Part shown: positions 1-10,426 of the stretch, piece after piece | Position numbering within the stretch: the stretch's first letter is position 1 | Layout of the letters: every line of letters starts with the position of its first letter | DNA from: a virus | Direction: 5' to 3' (one strand) | Virus record (IMG/VR): IMGVR_UViG_3300024356_000040 | Location: 1-25,270 of that record | Length of the DNA: 25,270 nucleotides | Made by a program: the position numbers and the translations under genes | The notes under the pieces: model-generated | What the model saw: the letters and a program-made list of their open reading frames with translations, nothing else | What the model was told of the DNA's origin: nothing | Database searches by the model: none

Positions 1-3000
1 TTATCAAGTTTGATCGGAATAACTTTTCCATCTTTAACAGAAAACGTTGGTTCTAAATCAAAGTCTGCTACAGATAAATCATATTTTTCAGGAGTTGTGT
101 ATTGGCTAACATACTCTCTAACAGTAGTTCTAAAAGGTTTTACTTCGTTAATATATTCTTGATAACTTGATAAATTATCATTTTTATAGTTAGTTGGCTG
201 ACTAAATGCTCCTACGTTGTGTGTTGCATTTACAAAACTTGTTTTAAACATCCAGTCAACATATTGTTGCTCAGACAACACATATCTCATAGATGCAAAA
301 AATAAATTGTTCCATTCGATATTAAAATCGCCAACGAAAATATCTTCTTTAACAGCTTTTAAAATATTTCTTAATTCTAAAGATGTGTTAATATCGTAAT
401 TTGTATCATCATACGCCTGCGATCTATCAAATCCAATTCCAAAGATTGAAGCGTCGTATAATGAGTCACTTAATTTTATAGTTCCGTTTTCTCTCGAAAT
501 TAATTCAAATCTGTCTAAGAAAGTACTGCCTGTATCTGAGACCTTTTCAAATACTGCCCATCCACCTGATCCATATTCTTTAACTCTTATCAGGTCGCCG
601 ACGGAAATTTTATAAATTACTTCGTCGTGTATGCTTAATAGTTCTTTGGTAATTCTAGATTTGTTATTGTATCCAGATTTCCACCAATCAATATAACTCC
701 AATATCTTGTAGTATCGTATGCTTGTGATTGAGTTCTAAAGAAAGTTTTTCTTACATCGTCCCAAGAATATATACTCCAGAAATTGTTAATAGTAGAATC
801 AGAGTTTACTAATACAGAGAAATAACGAACAGACGCATTAATTGTACTGTATTTTTTTCCTCTAGTTAATACTGTTACTGTTCTAATTCTTCCTTGGTTG
901 TCAAGAGTTACTTCTGCAGATGCACCTTTGCCATCCCCATTAATAACAACATTAGGAACTACTTTATAACCGAAACCAGGATCTATAATATCAATAGTGT
1001 CTAATTCACCGTTTACAATATTTGCAGACAGCACAGCTTTTTTGGTTCTTATGGTACCTACATTTTGCAAATCTATTTCAGTGTCAACTTGAACATCGTA
1101 TAGATTTAAGATTTCAGCAGGGGCTGAATCTTTTAAGTTTAAATTTGTAAAATCAATAATAGTTGCAAACGGTTGTTTTAACAATACAGAATTTATTTTG
1201 TTAACAACAAGTTTTAATGCTGCATCTTTGTTAACAAACATACTTTGACGAGGTCTAAAATCTATTCCGTATTTTTGTTTTGCCGGAATGTTGATATCAG
1301 GAACTCTATTACCGATAATATCAAAACCAACTAAACTGTCTATCCATTTATTTTCAAGTTTAGGTGTTGGTAAGCTGCTAGCAATACCTTCAGTCATTAA
1401 TTGATATTCTTTATGTACTGGGATTGATATACCTAATTCGTTCTTATATTTTATATTAAGCAATGCAGTATCTGATTGAATAATAGAATCAAAATTATAG
1501 GTTATAAATTTATCAGAATCAACAAATGCTATAAACGGTAGTCCAGTTCCTACTGGGTTTGATATCAAACTAGCTACTTCAGAGCAAGATTTTCTTCTAA
1601 AATTTAAATTAGAAGGAACTGTAGATTTATTCTTTACCCAGTAATAATAAAGAGTCTTGTTCACTTGACCACTGATAGAATTATAAAATTGTTTTGTGCT
1701 ATAGGTATCATCATTAGGATATAATGGCTGGCCGGAAATTCCAACTGCTAGGCCTTCGTTTGTATCAGCTAAAGCAGCCCACTCGCTAGGCAACAACGGA
1801 GTTTCCACCCATTCGTAAACATCAATACTTGCGCCAGTTACTAGTTGTGTCCAATTACCTTGTCTGTAGGAAATGTCTCCAATTTCAGAATACATCCATT
1901 TTGCATTACCTACATTCCACCATAGCTGTCCAACATTTTTTTCTAGCCAGTTAATAGAACTATCAACTACTACGTCTTCAGTTCCTACAGTATAGACCGC
2001 AGGGTCGTATGGTGTTTTAAATTTAATTTCTTCTTCTGCTAAATTAAGGATTTTACCTTTAGCAGGATCTATAAAATCTATATCCTGTATTTTAACATTT
2101 TTAATATTGTCGTATAACTCAACACTATTAATTTTTCTTATGTCAACTAAAGGAGATTGTTGAGATATAATAGTCCAAGAATCAACAGAAGAATCTTTGC
2201 TGAATAATCTTATATTACCAATGTAATCTCCTGTATTATCTTTTCTATAATAAGGAGACCCTACTAATACTTTTGATCCAACACAATCAATACTATAACC
2301 AAAACTTTCATTTTCAACAAGTACAGATTCTAATTTTTCTGTTAAGAAAAATTCGTTGTCTTTTTTATCAAATATATAAACGCCGCCGGTGTATCCTTGG
2401 TCAACATAGAAACTAGTTCTTCCTTGATCAAAGAGTGTTCCGCTCATTGAATCAAATATTATAGGATAATGCGAATAAGTGTTTTTAGAACCGATGGCTA
2501 TTTTATATCCGTCCGGGCTAATAGAAACGCCGTATCCAAAGTATTCACTTGGATACATTTCATAACTTTCTAATTTTTGTTTTACTTTAAATTCAGAAAT
2601 ATTGGAATCAAAATTAAGAACATATACTGATCCTTGATTTTGATAATTTATGTCTGATCGTGGGCTAGAAATAATCAATGTAGTACCGGATGAGTCAACA
2701 TCTACAGAATATCCAAATTGATCTCCAACATTTATTTCCATGCTCACATCTGAATAAGATGATATGTTTGCAGATGTTAGTGTCTGGATTAACTGATATA
2801 AATCATAACTAGTTTTCTTGTATACAAAAACTTTTCCTGAAGGATTAGCAGCACTATCGCCTACTTCTTGCCAATTGGCACTGGACGACGGATCTTCTCC
2901 TTGACTTCTGTAAGTAGAATCTGGGTTTCCTGACGCATCTCCTAATCGATAATAGATATCTGAATATTTGACAACTTCTCCTTCTGCATATTCTACATCG

Positions 3001-6000
3001 GCTCTCCACAATCCTTTGTAGTTAGAAAAATATTGACCGTCGGCATACGGAGCGCCAACAACTAATATACTTCCGTCTCGGCTCATTGTTAAACTATAAC
3101 CAAATTGTTCATCTTGTTTTATAATTTCTGTAAGTTGATCCACTGAAATTATTCCAGCTGCAACTGTTGAGCCGTCGTCTTCTATAGACACATTTGTTGG
3201 TAAAGAGCAGCTTGTAGAAACATCACTAACTTTTATCCAACCAGATGATTCTAGTGTTAATGTGCTGCCGTCACCTTGTTGTGTTTCAAGTGCCTGCCAT
3301 AGGTTGCCCTTGACTTCTTCTACAATTGGATCTTGTGCAGGTTGCCATACAATATCGCCTTCACGATAAATTGTTGAAGGATTATAAATTCCTTTATAGT
3401 GAGAATTTTCTAAATGTTCCCAGTCGGTTCCTGTGTTTTTAAACAAATAAACTCTTCCGGAACTGTTTACTGATCCTACAGCACTAACTGCCATATAATA
3501 ATTTGTACCGTCATAACTTACAGTTACATTAGATCCAAATTTTTCATTTTCAACAGGTCGAGGACTTACAAATGCTTTTGCATTTGTGTATCTTCCATTT
3601 GAAAATTCATATATTGCAATCATTCCTTGATTGTAAAAACCAGAAACTCTTCCTGATGTTAGTACTGGAATATTAGTTGCAATTTCCCAATCATCAGTGT
3701 TAACTGCTGCTACTGTACTTCCGTCAGTACCTAGATAGTTAGGATTCTTGGCTCTCCAGATTTGTCCGGAATAAAGCACAATATCGTTTGTTTGATATCT
3801 TACCTGAGACTCCCAAGGTCCTTGGTAATTTGTTTTTAATCCGCTGGCTTCAGGCGTTCCAATAATTAAAAATCTTCCGTCCGGTGACAACGCCATTGAT
3901 TTACCAAACGATCCAACTGCATTACTATATGTGTTAACTGGAGGAGACAATATTTGTTTTATTTGTAGGCCGGTATCAGTTTCAACATAAACTACAACTA
4001 TTCCCGATCCTGGAATACTTGAAATTATTTGTTTATTAATATTGTCGTACAGAACTGACGATCCGGCAAATAGCGGATTAGTTACACCGTAGTCAGAAAT
4101 TGTTTTAGGAGAATACTGTTTATTTTTTTCAACAACTTCCCAATTTCCTGTATCATTAGAATCAACAAATAATCTAGATTTATTTTTTAATAACGCTGCT
4201 TGTTGGTTGTCTATAGATTGATAATCAGCAAATCTGCATTCAGTTATTAACTGAACTCGTGTAATTGTACTGTAATCAATTACAGGATCTTGAATCGTTG
4301 ACGATACATTAACAGTGATTGTTGCAGTAGTTTTATTAGAAACTTTATAAAAGCCTACTAAATTTAATATGTTTCTAAAGCCCACATACTCGTCGATTTG
4401 AATAGAGTGCGGACGATTAAATGTAATAACAACTGTTGTATCCGATGGACGAGTGACGTCAGTTATTTCAAGAGTGGCAGATTCGTTAACTCTTAATACT
4501 GTCCAAGAATCTTTTTCAAACGTAACCCAAATGTGATCATTTTCTTTTATAGAATTTATATCTAAAGTTAATAAATCTTCTCTTGTCTTAATAGAATGAT
4601 CAATAGTAGTCGAAGTAATATATCCTGCGGTATAAGGGCAAGATAAATCAGCAGTGGGTGATATATTAACATTAAATGGGGTTGGTACTATTGTAAAATC
4701 AGAAGAAGTTATTCTATACTTTTGATCTGTAGTTAAAGCAGACTTAGTAGTTTCTATTAAAAATTGTTGAGGGTTAACTTCTAATTTATTTTTTTCAATT
4801 TGTATTTCAACTTCAGTAAGCTGATCAACGCCTCCGACTTTTCCTACTAAAAATGCCCATTCTTCGTTGAGAGAAATACTATCAGTTTCTGAACGACTTA
4901 ATTTTCCAAATATTTTTGTAATCGAATTTGCTGTTCCTTTTTCACGAACAAATCCTTGATATATTTGAAATTGTGTAACTGGATCTTCTGAAAGATTCTG
5001 TAGATAATTTCTAGTTTGATATCCTATTGTATGACGAGCTAAATCTCTGTGACTCTTGTCTAGGCCGTCTGACGTTACTTCAAAATAATCAGAGAACCCT
5101 TTAATTTTGTAATCGAAGTTAGGAACTAACTGTTTTTCTGGAGTTGTATCTAACTTGCTCCAATAGGCATCATTAAATGTTTGAGAGCCCGGCTGATTAA
5201 TCAAGCTAGTCCAATTGTAAGATTTATAAGAAACAATATCGCCTAACTTGTAATCAGTATATGGTACCCAAGGTTGTATATTAACATTATCAAATAAGAA
5301 TCCTGGGCTGGTATAATCTCCGTCCCAATCGGTTGTTCTATATCCGTGTACTTTTATTCTTCCTTGACGGTAACCGGTTGTCTTGTCATAGATAGTATCG
5401 TTAAAAACTGTTTTATCGTCAAAAATAGTTACGTGTTCTTTCAGAACATAAAATAACTTTAGATAGTAAATACCGTCAGTGGTATTTGTGGTAGTAACTG
5501 TGATATTTTGAAAATTTCTGCTAACATCAATATATTTTGGTTGCAGAGGTTTACCGTCACCTTTAAGAACTTGATAATTGTAAAATCCTTCTAATACGCT
5601 ATCAGCAACGCCAACAGGAACTGTTATGTTAACTTTTTGTGCTGCAGGGCTTAGTGAGATCAACGATCCGACTTGCCAGCTGTGCTTGGTCCAGAACATA
5701 AATTCTTTTGCAGCAGATAGCCAGTCTTGCGATACTTTATTTTCAGGATCGTAATTATCAAATATAAATCCTACTGATTTGAGATAGGCTTCGTACCCCA
5801 ATAGGAAATCAACAACCTGTTGAATAGTTGTAAATTGTGTTCCGTAACTTAGACGTTTAACTACCAGTGTGTTAAATGTTCTTCTACCGCTTGCTTCTAC
5901 TGCTCCAGTTTTTGGAATTCCTGCTACTTTTTTCCATAGATCAATGTCAAATACATCTCCGCTGGTGTGAGATTTAAGTGCTCTATAAAATTCGTTGGCA

Positions 6001-9000
6001 TATCTCACTAATATTCCATTAGAGTATAATTTATTAGCTTGCCAGTCTAAGAAATTCTCACTTGTGCCGCCAACAGATATAATAGGATCTCGTTGGTTTG
6101 GAAGTGCTTGGAAATAATTAAAATATGGTTGTATATCGTCATAGCCTTTTAACACCCACCCGCTTGAATTTTTTTCTATAATTACTCCGCTGTAAGACAA
6201 GCTAGCAATAGGAGAACTTACATTAAAAATAATATCGTAGTTCTCTGGAGGAACATATACGCTAGATGACGATGCTGCTGGACTCTTAGAGTCTAATAAA
6301 AATTTTTGTTGTTGCTGGTCAACAAATCCAGACATTCTATGCGATATTTGTACATCAATATTATTAATCTTATCCCATAAGGTAGTTTCATCGATACCTT
6401 TTGATTTTACATAATCGATAATATATTTTCCAAGACCAACTATATTGTCAGTTGATTGACCATAATTTTCTTTTGTAATAAATTTGCCAGTAGACGAATA
6501 AATTGTTTGTCCTAGGTTGTTTAAAGATACTCCGTCTTTGTTAAAATTATTCGAAATAAATTCAAACGGTCTCATTAATGCCATTGCTATTACAACAGCA
6601 AATGGCCATTCAGAACTTGATCTCCATGCGTATTCGACAGGAGCTATATCGCCTAATACGAACGATCCTTGATTGTTAATTAATGAAAAATCTCTAGCTA
6701 ATCCAGAATCTAATGGGCTCAATAAACGACCTTCGTCGTCTACAGGAATATGAGATAGTAATGTATCCCTTGTATATCGAGCGTATCTGCCCTTTCTTGT
6801 ACCTTGACGTATAATTCCGTTTGCTAAATCTTCCCAAAGAATTAAATTTCCTCTAGTATAAGGTGCAGGGCCGTATTCACTTTCCCACCAAGTTGGTTTT
6901 TCACTAAAGCCCAACATTTCCCAAGGACAACGATGTGGTCGATCAGTATCGTAGAAATATTGATACACACCTCTCCAATACCCTGGTAAATTTTCAGACC
7001 TTGTAGGATCTGTCATATTTGTGTAGGTATATGTAAAAGAATTTTGACTGTCAAAATAAGAATTTAATGTATAATTAATATTTGTATTTTGAATCCATTT
7101 TAAAAATTCTTGAGACACTATAATGTCCAATTGAGATTTTTTATATAATCCGACACCGTAGTAACCGCCAACAATATCGTCTATATTAAAAATGTCTTCA
7201 TTGTATTCTTGTTTGATATTATTATAAATTCTATATTCTAATTCTAATAATAGATCATCTCTAAAATCGCCATATGTTGCTGAAATGCTACCGTCGTGAC
7301 CTTGAATAACTTCTCTTGGTTCTACATAGGTATCATCAACAAATTTCATTGGAGTATATTTTTTATACAATCCCATTGACGTTGGAGTTGCTGGAATATA
7401 GTTCGAAGATGTAGAAACATATTCTCTAATTTCAATTACATCACCTTCGGTTAAATTAACTGATAACTGTACAAAACCAAAAGTAGAATTAAATGTGTAA
7501 TCTTGAGAATTTAATAATTGGTTTCCGTTAAAATAAACGTAAACGGCTCTACTGCTAGGAGTAGATAAATCAAATTTCGTGCTAAGAGAAAATGTTTTTA
7601 TTCCTGGATCATCAACTTCATATACTATTGAAGTGAATGCTCCGCTACCAATCATATCGGACTCTGAAAATTGATTTGTTGAATTTTTAGTTTTTGTTAA
7701 ACTGTTTATAATCTCATCGACAAAATCTGGAATATTATCATTGTAATCTATTTCTAATGCTCTTGATAAGAAATTATTTTTAAATTCTGTATATGACTGC
7801 TTAGAATACTGTATTGATTTAACAATATTATGAGTTTTATCGCATAGCGACATCAACACTACTGGAGTTAAACCAGAATGTTTTAAAAATCGTTTTCCAA
7901 ATTTTTGGAAATTAGATATATCACGCAAATTAGAATTTCCTGGAACTATGCCAGTAATATCAATATTAAACTCTAATGCAGTTGTTAAATGATCAATTGC
8001 TTGGCCAAGAGTAAATGTTATTAAATTATCGTTAAATGGATTCTTTTCAAGACCTACAGGAATTTCGTAATATCCTTGGTCTGGTTCAATGTCTGAAATT
8101 AATTTCAAAGAAACTGCATCATTTATTTCAAATGTTGTTGAGAATGTAAAAGTTCCTAGAGTTCGTGTCCAGTCTCCAAGATACTTTGTACCGTTAACAT
8201 AAAAATTAATTTCGTTATCTTCTTTGAGATTTTCCCATCTTACAGTATTAAAAGTTAAAATGTTTGTAGATTCTTTTACAATTTGACTGTCAATGATAGG
8301 TTGAAAATATTTTGTATCTGCTAGCAACCAACCGTTTTGATAATCATCTCCGTTGATGTTGTTAAATTTATAGAAGCCGGTGGCTAGATCTTTAGAATAT
8401 GTAACTCTATCGATCACATATTCAAATTTAGCAGAATCCCAAGACCAATTAAATTGTATGTCTCCGATATTATTGATGTTGAGATAACTTATACTAAATC
8501 CTAATTCTTTATCAACAACACTAGAGCCAACTTTATAACTTAAAATTTCAGTACCAACAAACGTATTAGTCGGATATGTATCTTCATTAGAAAAACTTAT
8601 TCCGTTGTTGTCAAACCCGTCAAACATTGGACTTTGATTAACTGTAATTTTTTGCTGGCTTTCTTTCCAAGCTGTTCCTGTGAAATGGAACATCTTGCCA
8701 GAATTTTTATTGCCGCGTCTAATTAATAAACAACTACCAACAGCAGATTCGCTATCTAAGGCTTCTTTTAAATGTATTTGGCGTAGATTATTATGTGTTA
8801 TAAATTGTACTTCATAAATTTTATTATTTGCAAGACTATCAGTATCAGCAACAAATAAAACTCTTGCGCCTTCAAATAAAAACTCACCGTCAATGTTGTA
8901 ACCAGAACTACCTTCTATGATACTAAAAATATCAGTAGTATTTGTATCTAAATAATCAACTGTTTGTTTAGCTACAGAACCAAAGTTATATAACTGTAGA

Positions 9001-10421
9001 TTTGGTTTAAATTCGATAATAGGTCTTTTTGCTCTTAAAGATTCAGTTGCTGGAAAATCTTCTCCTCTTAAGGAATATGATTTTTCTAAAACAGATCTAT
9101 GAAACCATCTGTTATATCGACTCCAGGGATTTAAATCTCTACTATCTCTTCGAATTGTTGTATAATCTTTATATGTTGGATATGCGGTCGCATCGTCAAA
9201 CGGTTGCGTATCAAATCCTTCATTGTCAAATAAAACTTCCGGTACATCTGTTGTCAATACAGGAACGACCAGACTATCGAATCTTGTTAGTGTAATAGCA
9301 TCGCCTACTCCTTCGACTAACCAATTATTATGAGAGTACTCAGCAGGAGTTACGTTTCCTCTAAATTCGACAATCATTCCACTTGATAATTCTATTCCGT
9401 TGCTAGAAGTGTATTGAGATTTTCCAATAATATCTTTATTAATATTAATGAAAGAATTTGATTCTATGTCGGCAATTAAAAATTTTCCAAAGCGATCTGG
9501 AGTTATTAATCCTTGATAATATAAAGTGTCCGGAGCATCGTAGGGCACTTCAAATGTTAAAGTACCATTCTGAGTTCCGTTATTTGTTACACCGTTAGAA
9601 TATTCTAACGCAGTAGTCGACGATGCTAGGTCGACAAACTCCCAGTCTTGACTATCTATACTAATAGAGCTGCCGTCACTTGGCGAAATATCTCTTTTAG
9701 CTTTCCATAGGTTTCCATCATAAACTGCAAGGCTTCCTGCTTTATAAGAGTGATAAGGTTGGAAAATTAATGAACCGGTATCATAGTTTGTTCTAATAGA
9801 AAATCCTTCTCCCGGAGCATTAACTTTAAACTTATATGTTTGTCCCCTGTACAAAGTAATTGTAGGATTGTTTGTATAAGAATCAGGAGTGAATACAAAA
9901 GAGTTTCCTGTTGTTCCTAAAACAACTTTATATGTACTTGTTACCTTGGCGGTTTGGCCGTATATAGGTAAACTTGGCGGACCGCTTGGTTGCCAGTAGT
10001 ATTCTCTGTAATTAATAAACTTATCCCAATCAACAGGAGGATTCCAAGTATAATGTTCTTGTTCTGTTATCTTGTCGTCACGCTCATCAATGTTTCCAAA
10101 AAACTTTAACTGATTTTTAAAGTCAAGGTAGTCATAAAAATTTTCAATTTTATTAAGATTTTTATAAACAACACCGGGTTCTAATTGGTATCTGCTTCTT
10201 AAAGTATTGTCTGTATCTACATATACATCAGTGCCAGTGTAAGTTTTTTCGTATCTTCTTCCTACATATCCAACAACCTTATCTAATACGCCAGGCTGGA
10301 CTAAAGGATCTAATACTCCTGATAAAAACTTATCGTTACTAGATGTTTGAAAAACAGAAGGCAATAGCTCAACTGTTCTTCTAATTGGTAAGTTGCTCTT
10401 AGGATAAAATTTATCTGCCAT
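1..10421 (-). CDS. Giant structural/baseplate-associated protein with beta-propeller and sugar-binding-like modules (partial, 3' end outside window)
   Basis: The frame opens at an ATG at 10421, 5 bp after the gp6 stop, and stays open to the left edge, giving at least 3473 residues. The TTA at positions 1-3 is out of frame, so the end is not in the window. The N-terminus (MADKFYPKSNLPIRRTVELL, then a Tyr/Arg-rich stretch with YQLEPGVVYKN and NPWSRYNRWFHRS motifs) looks like large virion proteins of T4-like environmental phages; I infer a baseplate-wedge or adsorption role, partly from its place after gp6, where T4 has gp7/gp8. Residues about 2117-2745 form seven FG-GAP-like repeats. Six W..Y..GD.V.Y..Y.A-type modules lie near residues 221-264, 1456-1498, 1713-1759, 2198-2245, 2339-2398 and 2464-2521. 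Residues 3138-3189 carry a DPGFGY...P.V.I.GDGKGA motif common in phage structural proteins. No signal peptide, membrane segment or catalytic site was seen. It is virion-structural with good confidence; the exact T4 counterpart is uncertain. Confidence 0.8.
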   Translation of the reverse strand, partial: MADKFYPKSNLPIRRTVELLPSVFQTSSNDKFLSGVLDPLVQPGVLDKVVGYVGRRYEKTYTGTDVYVDTDNTLRSRYQLEPGVVYKNLNKIENFYDYLDFKNQLKFFGNIDERDDKITEQEHYTWNPPVDWDKFINYREYYWQPSGPPSLPIYGQTAKVTSTYKVVLGTTGNSFVFTPDSYTNNPTITLYRGQTYKFKVNAPGEGFSIRTNYDTGSLIFQPYHSYKAGSLAVYDGNLWKAKRDISPSDGSSISIDSQDWEFVDLASSTTALEYSNGVTNNGTQNGTLTFEVPYDAPDTLYYQGLITPDRFGKFLIADIESNSFININKDIIGKSQYTSSNGIELSSGMIVEFRGNVTPAEYSHNNWLVEGVGDAITLTRFDSLVVPVLTTDVPEVLFDNEGFDTQPFDDATAYPTYKDYTTIRRDSRDLNPWSRYNRWFHRSVLEKSYSLRGEDFPATESLRAKRPIIEFKPNLQLYNFGSVAKQTVDYLDTNTTDIFSIIEGSSGYNIDGEFLFEGARVLFVADTDSLANNKIYEVQFITHNNLRQIHLKEALDSESAVGSCLLIRRGNKNSGKMFHFTGTAWKESQQKITVNQSPMFDGFDNNGISFSNEDTYPTNTFVGTEILSYKVGSSVVDKELGFSISYLNINNIGDIQFNWSWDSAKFEYVIDRVTYSKDLATGFYKFNNINGDDYQNGWLLADTKYFQPIIDSQIVKESTNILTFNTVRWENLKEDNEINFYVNGTKYLGDWTRTLGTFTFSTTFEINDAVSLKLISDIEPDQGYYEIPVGLEKNPFNDNLITFTLGQAIDHLTTALEFNIDITGIVPGNSNLRDISNFQKFGKRFLKHSGLTPVVLMSLCDKTHNIVKSIQYSKQSYTEFKNNFLSRALEIDYNDNIPDFVDEIINSLTKTKNSTNQFSESDMIGSGAFTSIVYEVDDPGIKTFSLSTKFDLSTPSSRAVYVYFNGNQLLNSQDYTFNSTFGFVQLSVNLTEGDVIEIREYVSTSSNYIPATPTSMGLYKKYTPMKFVDDTYVEPREVIQGHDGSISATYGDFRDDLLLELEYRIYNNIKQEYNEDIFNIDDIVGGYYGVGLYKKSQLDIIVSQEFLKWIQNTNINYTLNSYFDSQNSFTYTYTNMTDPTRSENLPGYWRGVYQYFYDTDRPHRCPWEMLGFSEKPTWWESEYGPAPYTRGNLILWEDLANGIIRQGTRKGRYARYTRDTLLSHIPVDDEGRLLSPLDSGLARDFSLINNQGSFVLGDIAPVEYAWRSSSEWPFAVVIAMALMRPFEFISNNFNKDGVSLNNLGQTIYSSTGKFITKENYGQSTDNIVGLGKYIIDYVKSKGIDETTLWDKINNIDVQISHRMSGFVDQQQQKFLLDSKSPAASSSSVYVPPENYDIIFNVSSPIASLSYSGVIIEKNSSGWVLKGYDDIQPYFNYFQALPNQRDPIISVGGTSENFLDWQANKLYSNGILVRYANEFYRALKSHTSGDVFDIDLWKKVAGIPKTGAVEASGRRTFNTLVVKRLSYGTQFTTIQQVVDFLLGYEAYLKSVGFIFDNYDPENKVSQDWLSAAKEFMFWTKHSWQVGSLISLSPAAQKVNITVPVGVADSVLEGFYNYQVLKGDGKPLQPKYIDVSRNFQNITVTTTNTTDGIYYLKLFYVLKEHVTIFDDKTVFNDTIYDKTTGYRQGRIKVHGYRTTDWDGDYTSPGFLFDNVNIQPWVPYTDYKLGDIVSYKSYNWTSLINQPGSQTFNDAYWSKLDTTPEKQLVPNFDYKIKGFSDYFEVTSDGLDKSHRDLARHTIGYQTRNYLQNLSEDPVTQFQIYQGFVREKGTANSITKIFGKLSRSETDSISLNEEWAFLVGKVGGVDQLTEVEIQIEKNKLEVNPQQFLIETTKSALTTDQKYRITSSDFTIVPTPFNVNISPTADLSCPYTAGYITSTTIDHSIKTREDLLTLDINSIKENDHIWVTFEKDSWTVLRVNESATLEITDVTRPSDTTVVITFNRPHSIQIDEYVGFRNILNLVGFYKVSNKTTATITVNVSSTIQDPVIDYSTITRVQLITECRFADYQSIDNQQAALLKNKSRLFVDSNDTGNWEVVEKNKQYSPKTISDYGVTNPLFAGSSVLYDNINKQIISSIPGSGIVVVYVETDTGLQIKQILSPPVNTYSNAVGSFGKSMALSPDGRFLIIGTPEASGLKTNYQGPWESQVRYQTNDIVLYSGQIWRAKNPNYLGTDGSTVAAVNTDDWEIATNIPVLTSGRVSGFYNQGMIAIYEFSNGRYTNAKAFVSPRPVENEKFGSNVTVSYDGTNYYMAVSAVGSVNSSGRVYLFKNTGTDWEHLENSHYKGIYNPSTIYREGDIVWQPAQDPIVEEVKGNLWQALETQQGDGSTLTLESSGWIKVSDVSTSCSLPTNVSIEDDGSTVAAGIISVDQLTEIIKQDEQFGYSLTMSRDGSILVVGAPYADGQYFSNYKGLWRADVEYAEGEVVKYSDIYYRLGDASGNPDSTYRSQGEDPSSSANWQEVGDSAANPSGKVFVYKKTSYDLYQLIQTLTSANISSYSDVSMEINVGDQFGYSVDVDSSGTTLIISSPRSDINYQNQGSVYVLNFDSNISEFKVKQKLESYEMYPSEYFGYGVSISPDGYKIAIGSKNTYSHYPIIFDSMSGTLFDQGRTSFYVDQGYTGGVYIFDKKDNEFFLTEKLESVLVENESFGYSIDCVGSKVLVGSPYYRKDNTGDYIGNIRLFSKDSSVDSWTIISQQSPLVDIRKINSVELYDNIKNVKIQDIDFIDPAKGKILNLAEEEIKFKTPYDPAVYTVGTEDVVVDSSINWLEKNVGQLWWNVGNAKWMYSEIGDISYRQGNWTQLVTGASIDVYEWVETPLLPSEWAALADTNEGLAVGISGQPLYPNDDTYSTKQFYNSISGQVNKTLYYYWVKNKSTVPSNLNFRRKSCSEVASLISNPVGTGLPFIAFVDSDKFITYNFDSIIQSDTALLNIKYKNELGISIPVHKEYQLMTEGIASSLPTPKLENKWIDSLVGFDIIGNRVPDINIPAKQKYGIDFRPRQSMFVNKDAALKLVVNKINSVLLKQPFATIIDFTNLNLKDSAPAEILNLYDVQVDTEIDLQNVGTIRTKKAVLSANIVNGELDTIDIIDPGFGYKVVPNVVINGDGKGASAEVTLDNQGRIRTVTVLTRGKKYSTINASVRYFSVLVNSDSTINNFWSIYSWDDVRKTFFRTQSQAYDTTRYWSYIDWWKSGYNNKSRITKELLSIHDEVIYKISVGDLIRVKEYGSGGWAVFEKVSDTGSTFLDRFELISRENGTIKLSDSLYDASIFGIGFDRSQAYDDTNYDINTSLELRNILKAVKEDIFVGDFNIEWNNLFFASMRYVLSEQQYVDWMFKTSFVNATHNVGAFSQPTNYKNDNLSSYQEYINEVKPFRTTVREYVSQYTTPEKYDLSVADFDLEPTFSVKDGKVIPIKLD
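2190..4075 (-). other. Seven-bladed FG-GAP-type beta-propeller region inside the giant protein
   Basis: Seven repeats start with a phenylalanine-glycine type motif and end with a G-x-V/I-x-hydrophobic strand. They are LFAGSSVLYD (about residue 2117), SFGKSMALSPDG (2171), KFGSNVTVSYDG (2293), QFGYSLTMSRDG (2440), QFGYSVDVDSSG (2566), YFGYGVSISPDG (2626) and SFGYSIDCVG (2703), closing with strands such as GRVYLFKN, GKVFVYKK, GSVYVLNFD and GGVYIFDKK. Blade 1 is the weakest match. The unit is 55-60 residues except where another module is inserted: one within blade 2, one between blades 3 and 4, and one within blade 4. FG-GAP propellers in other proteins mediate ligand or surface binding; a receptor-facing role here is inferred. 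Confidence 0.7.
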
Positions 10422-10426
10422 AATTA

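Noticed and set aside
1-3. Stop codon (TTA) ending the giant gene
   Set aside because: It is out of phase: codons of this gene begin with lowest positions divisible by three, so the codon at 3-5 is GAT and the frame is still open.
217-399. Small plus-strand frames inside the giant gene (also 9029-9295)
   Set aside because: Antisense to a long continuous minus-strand gene with strong phage codon character; no ribosome binding site or family.
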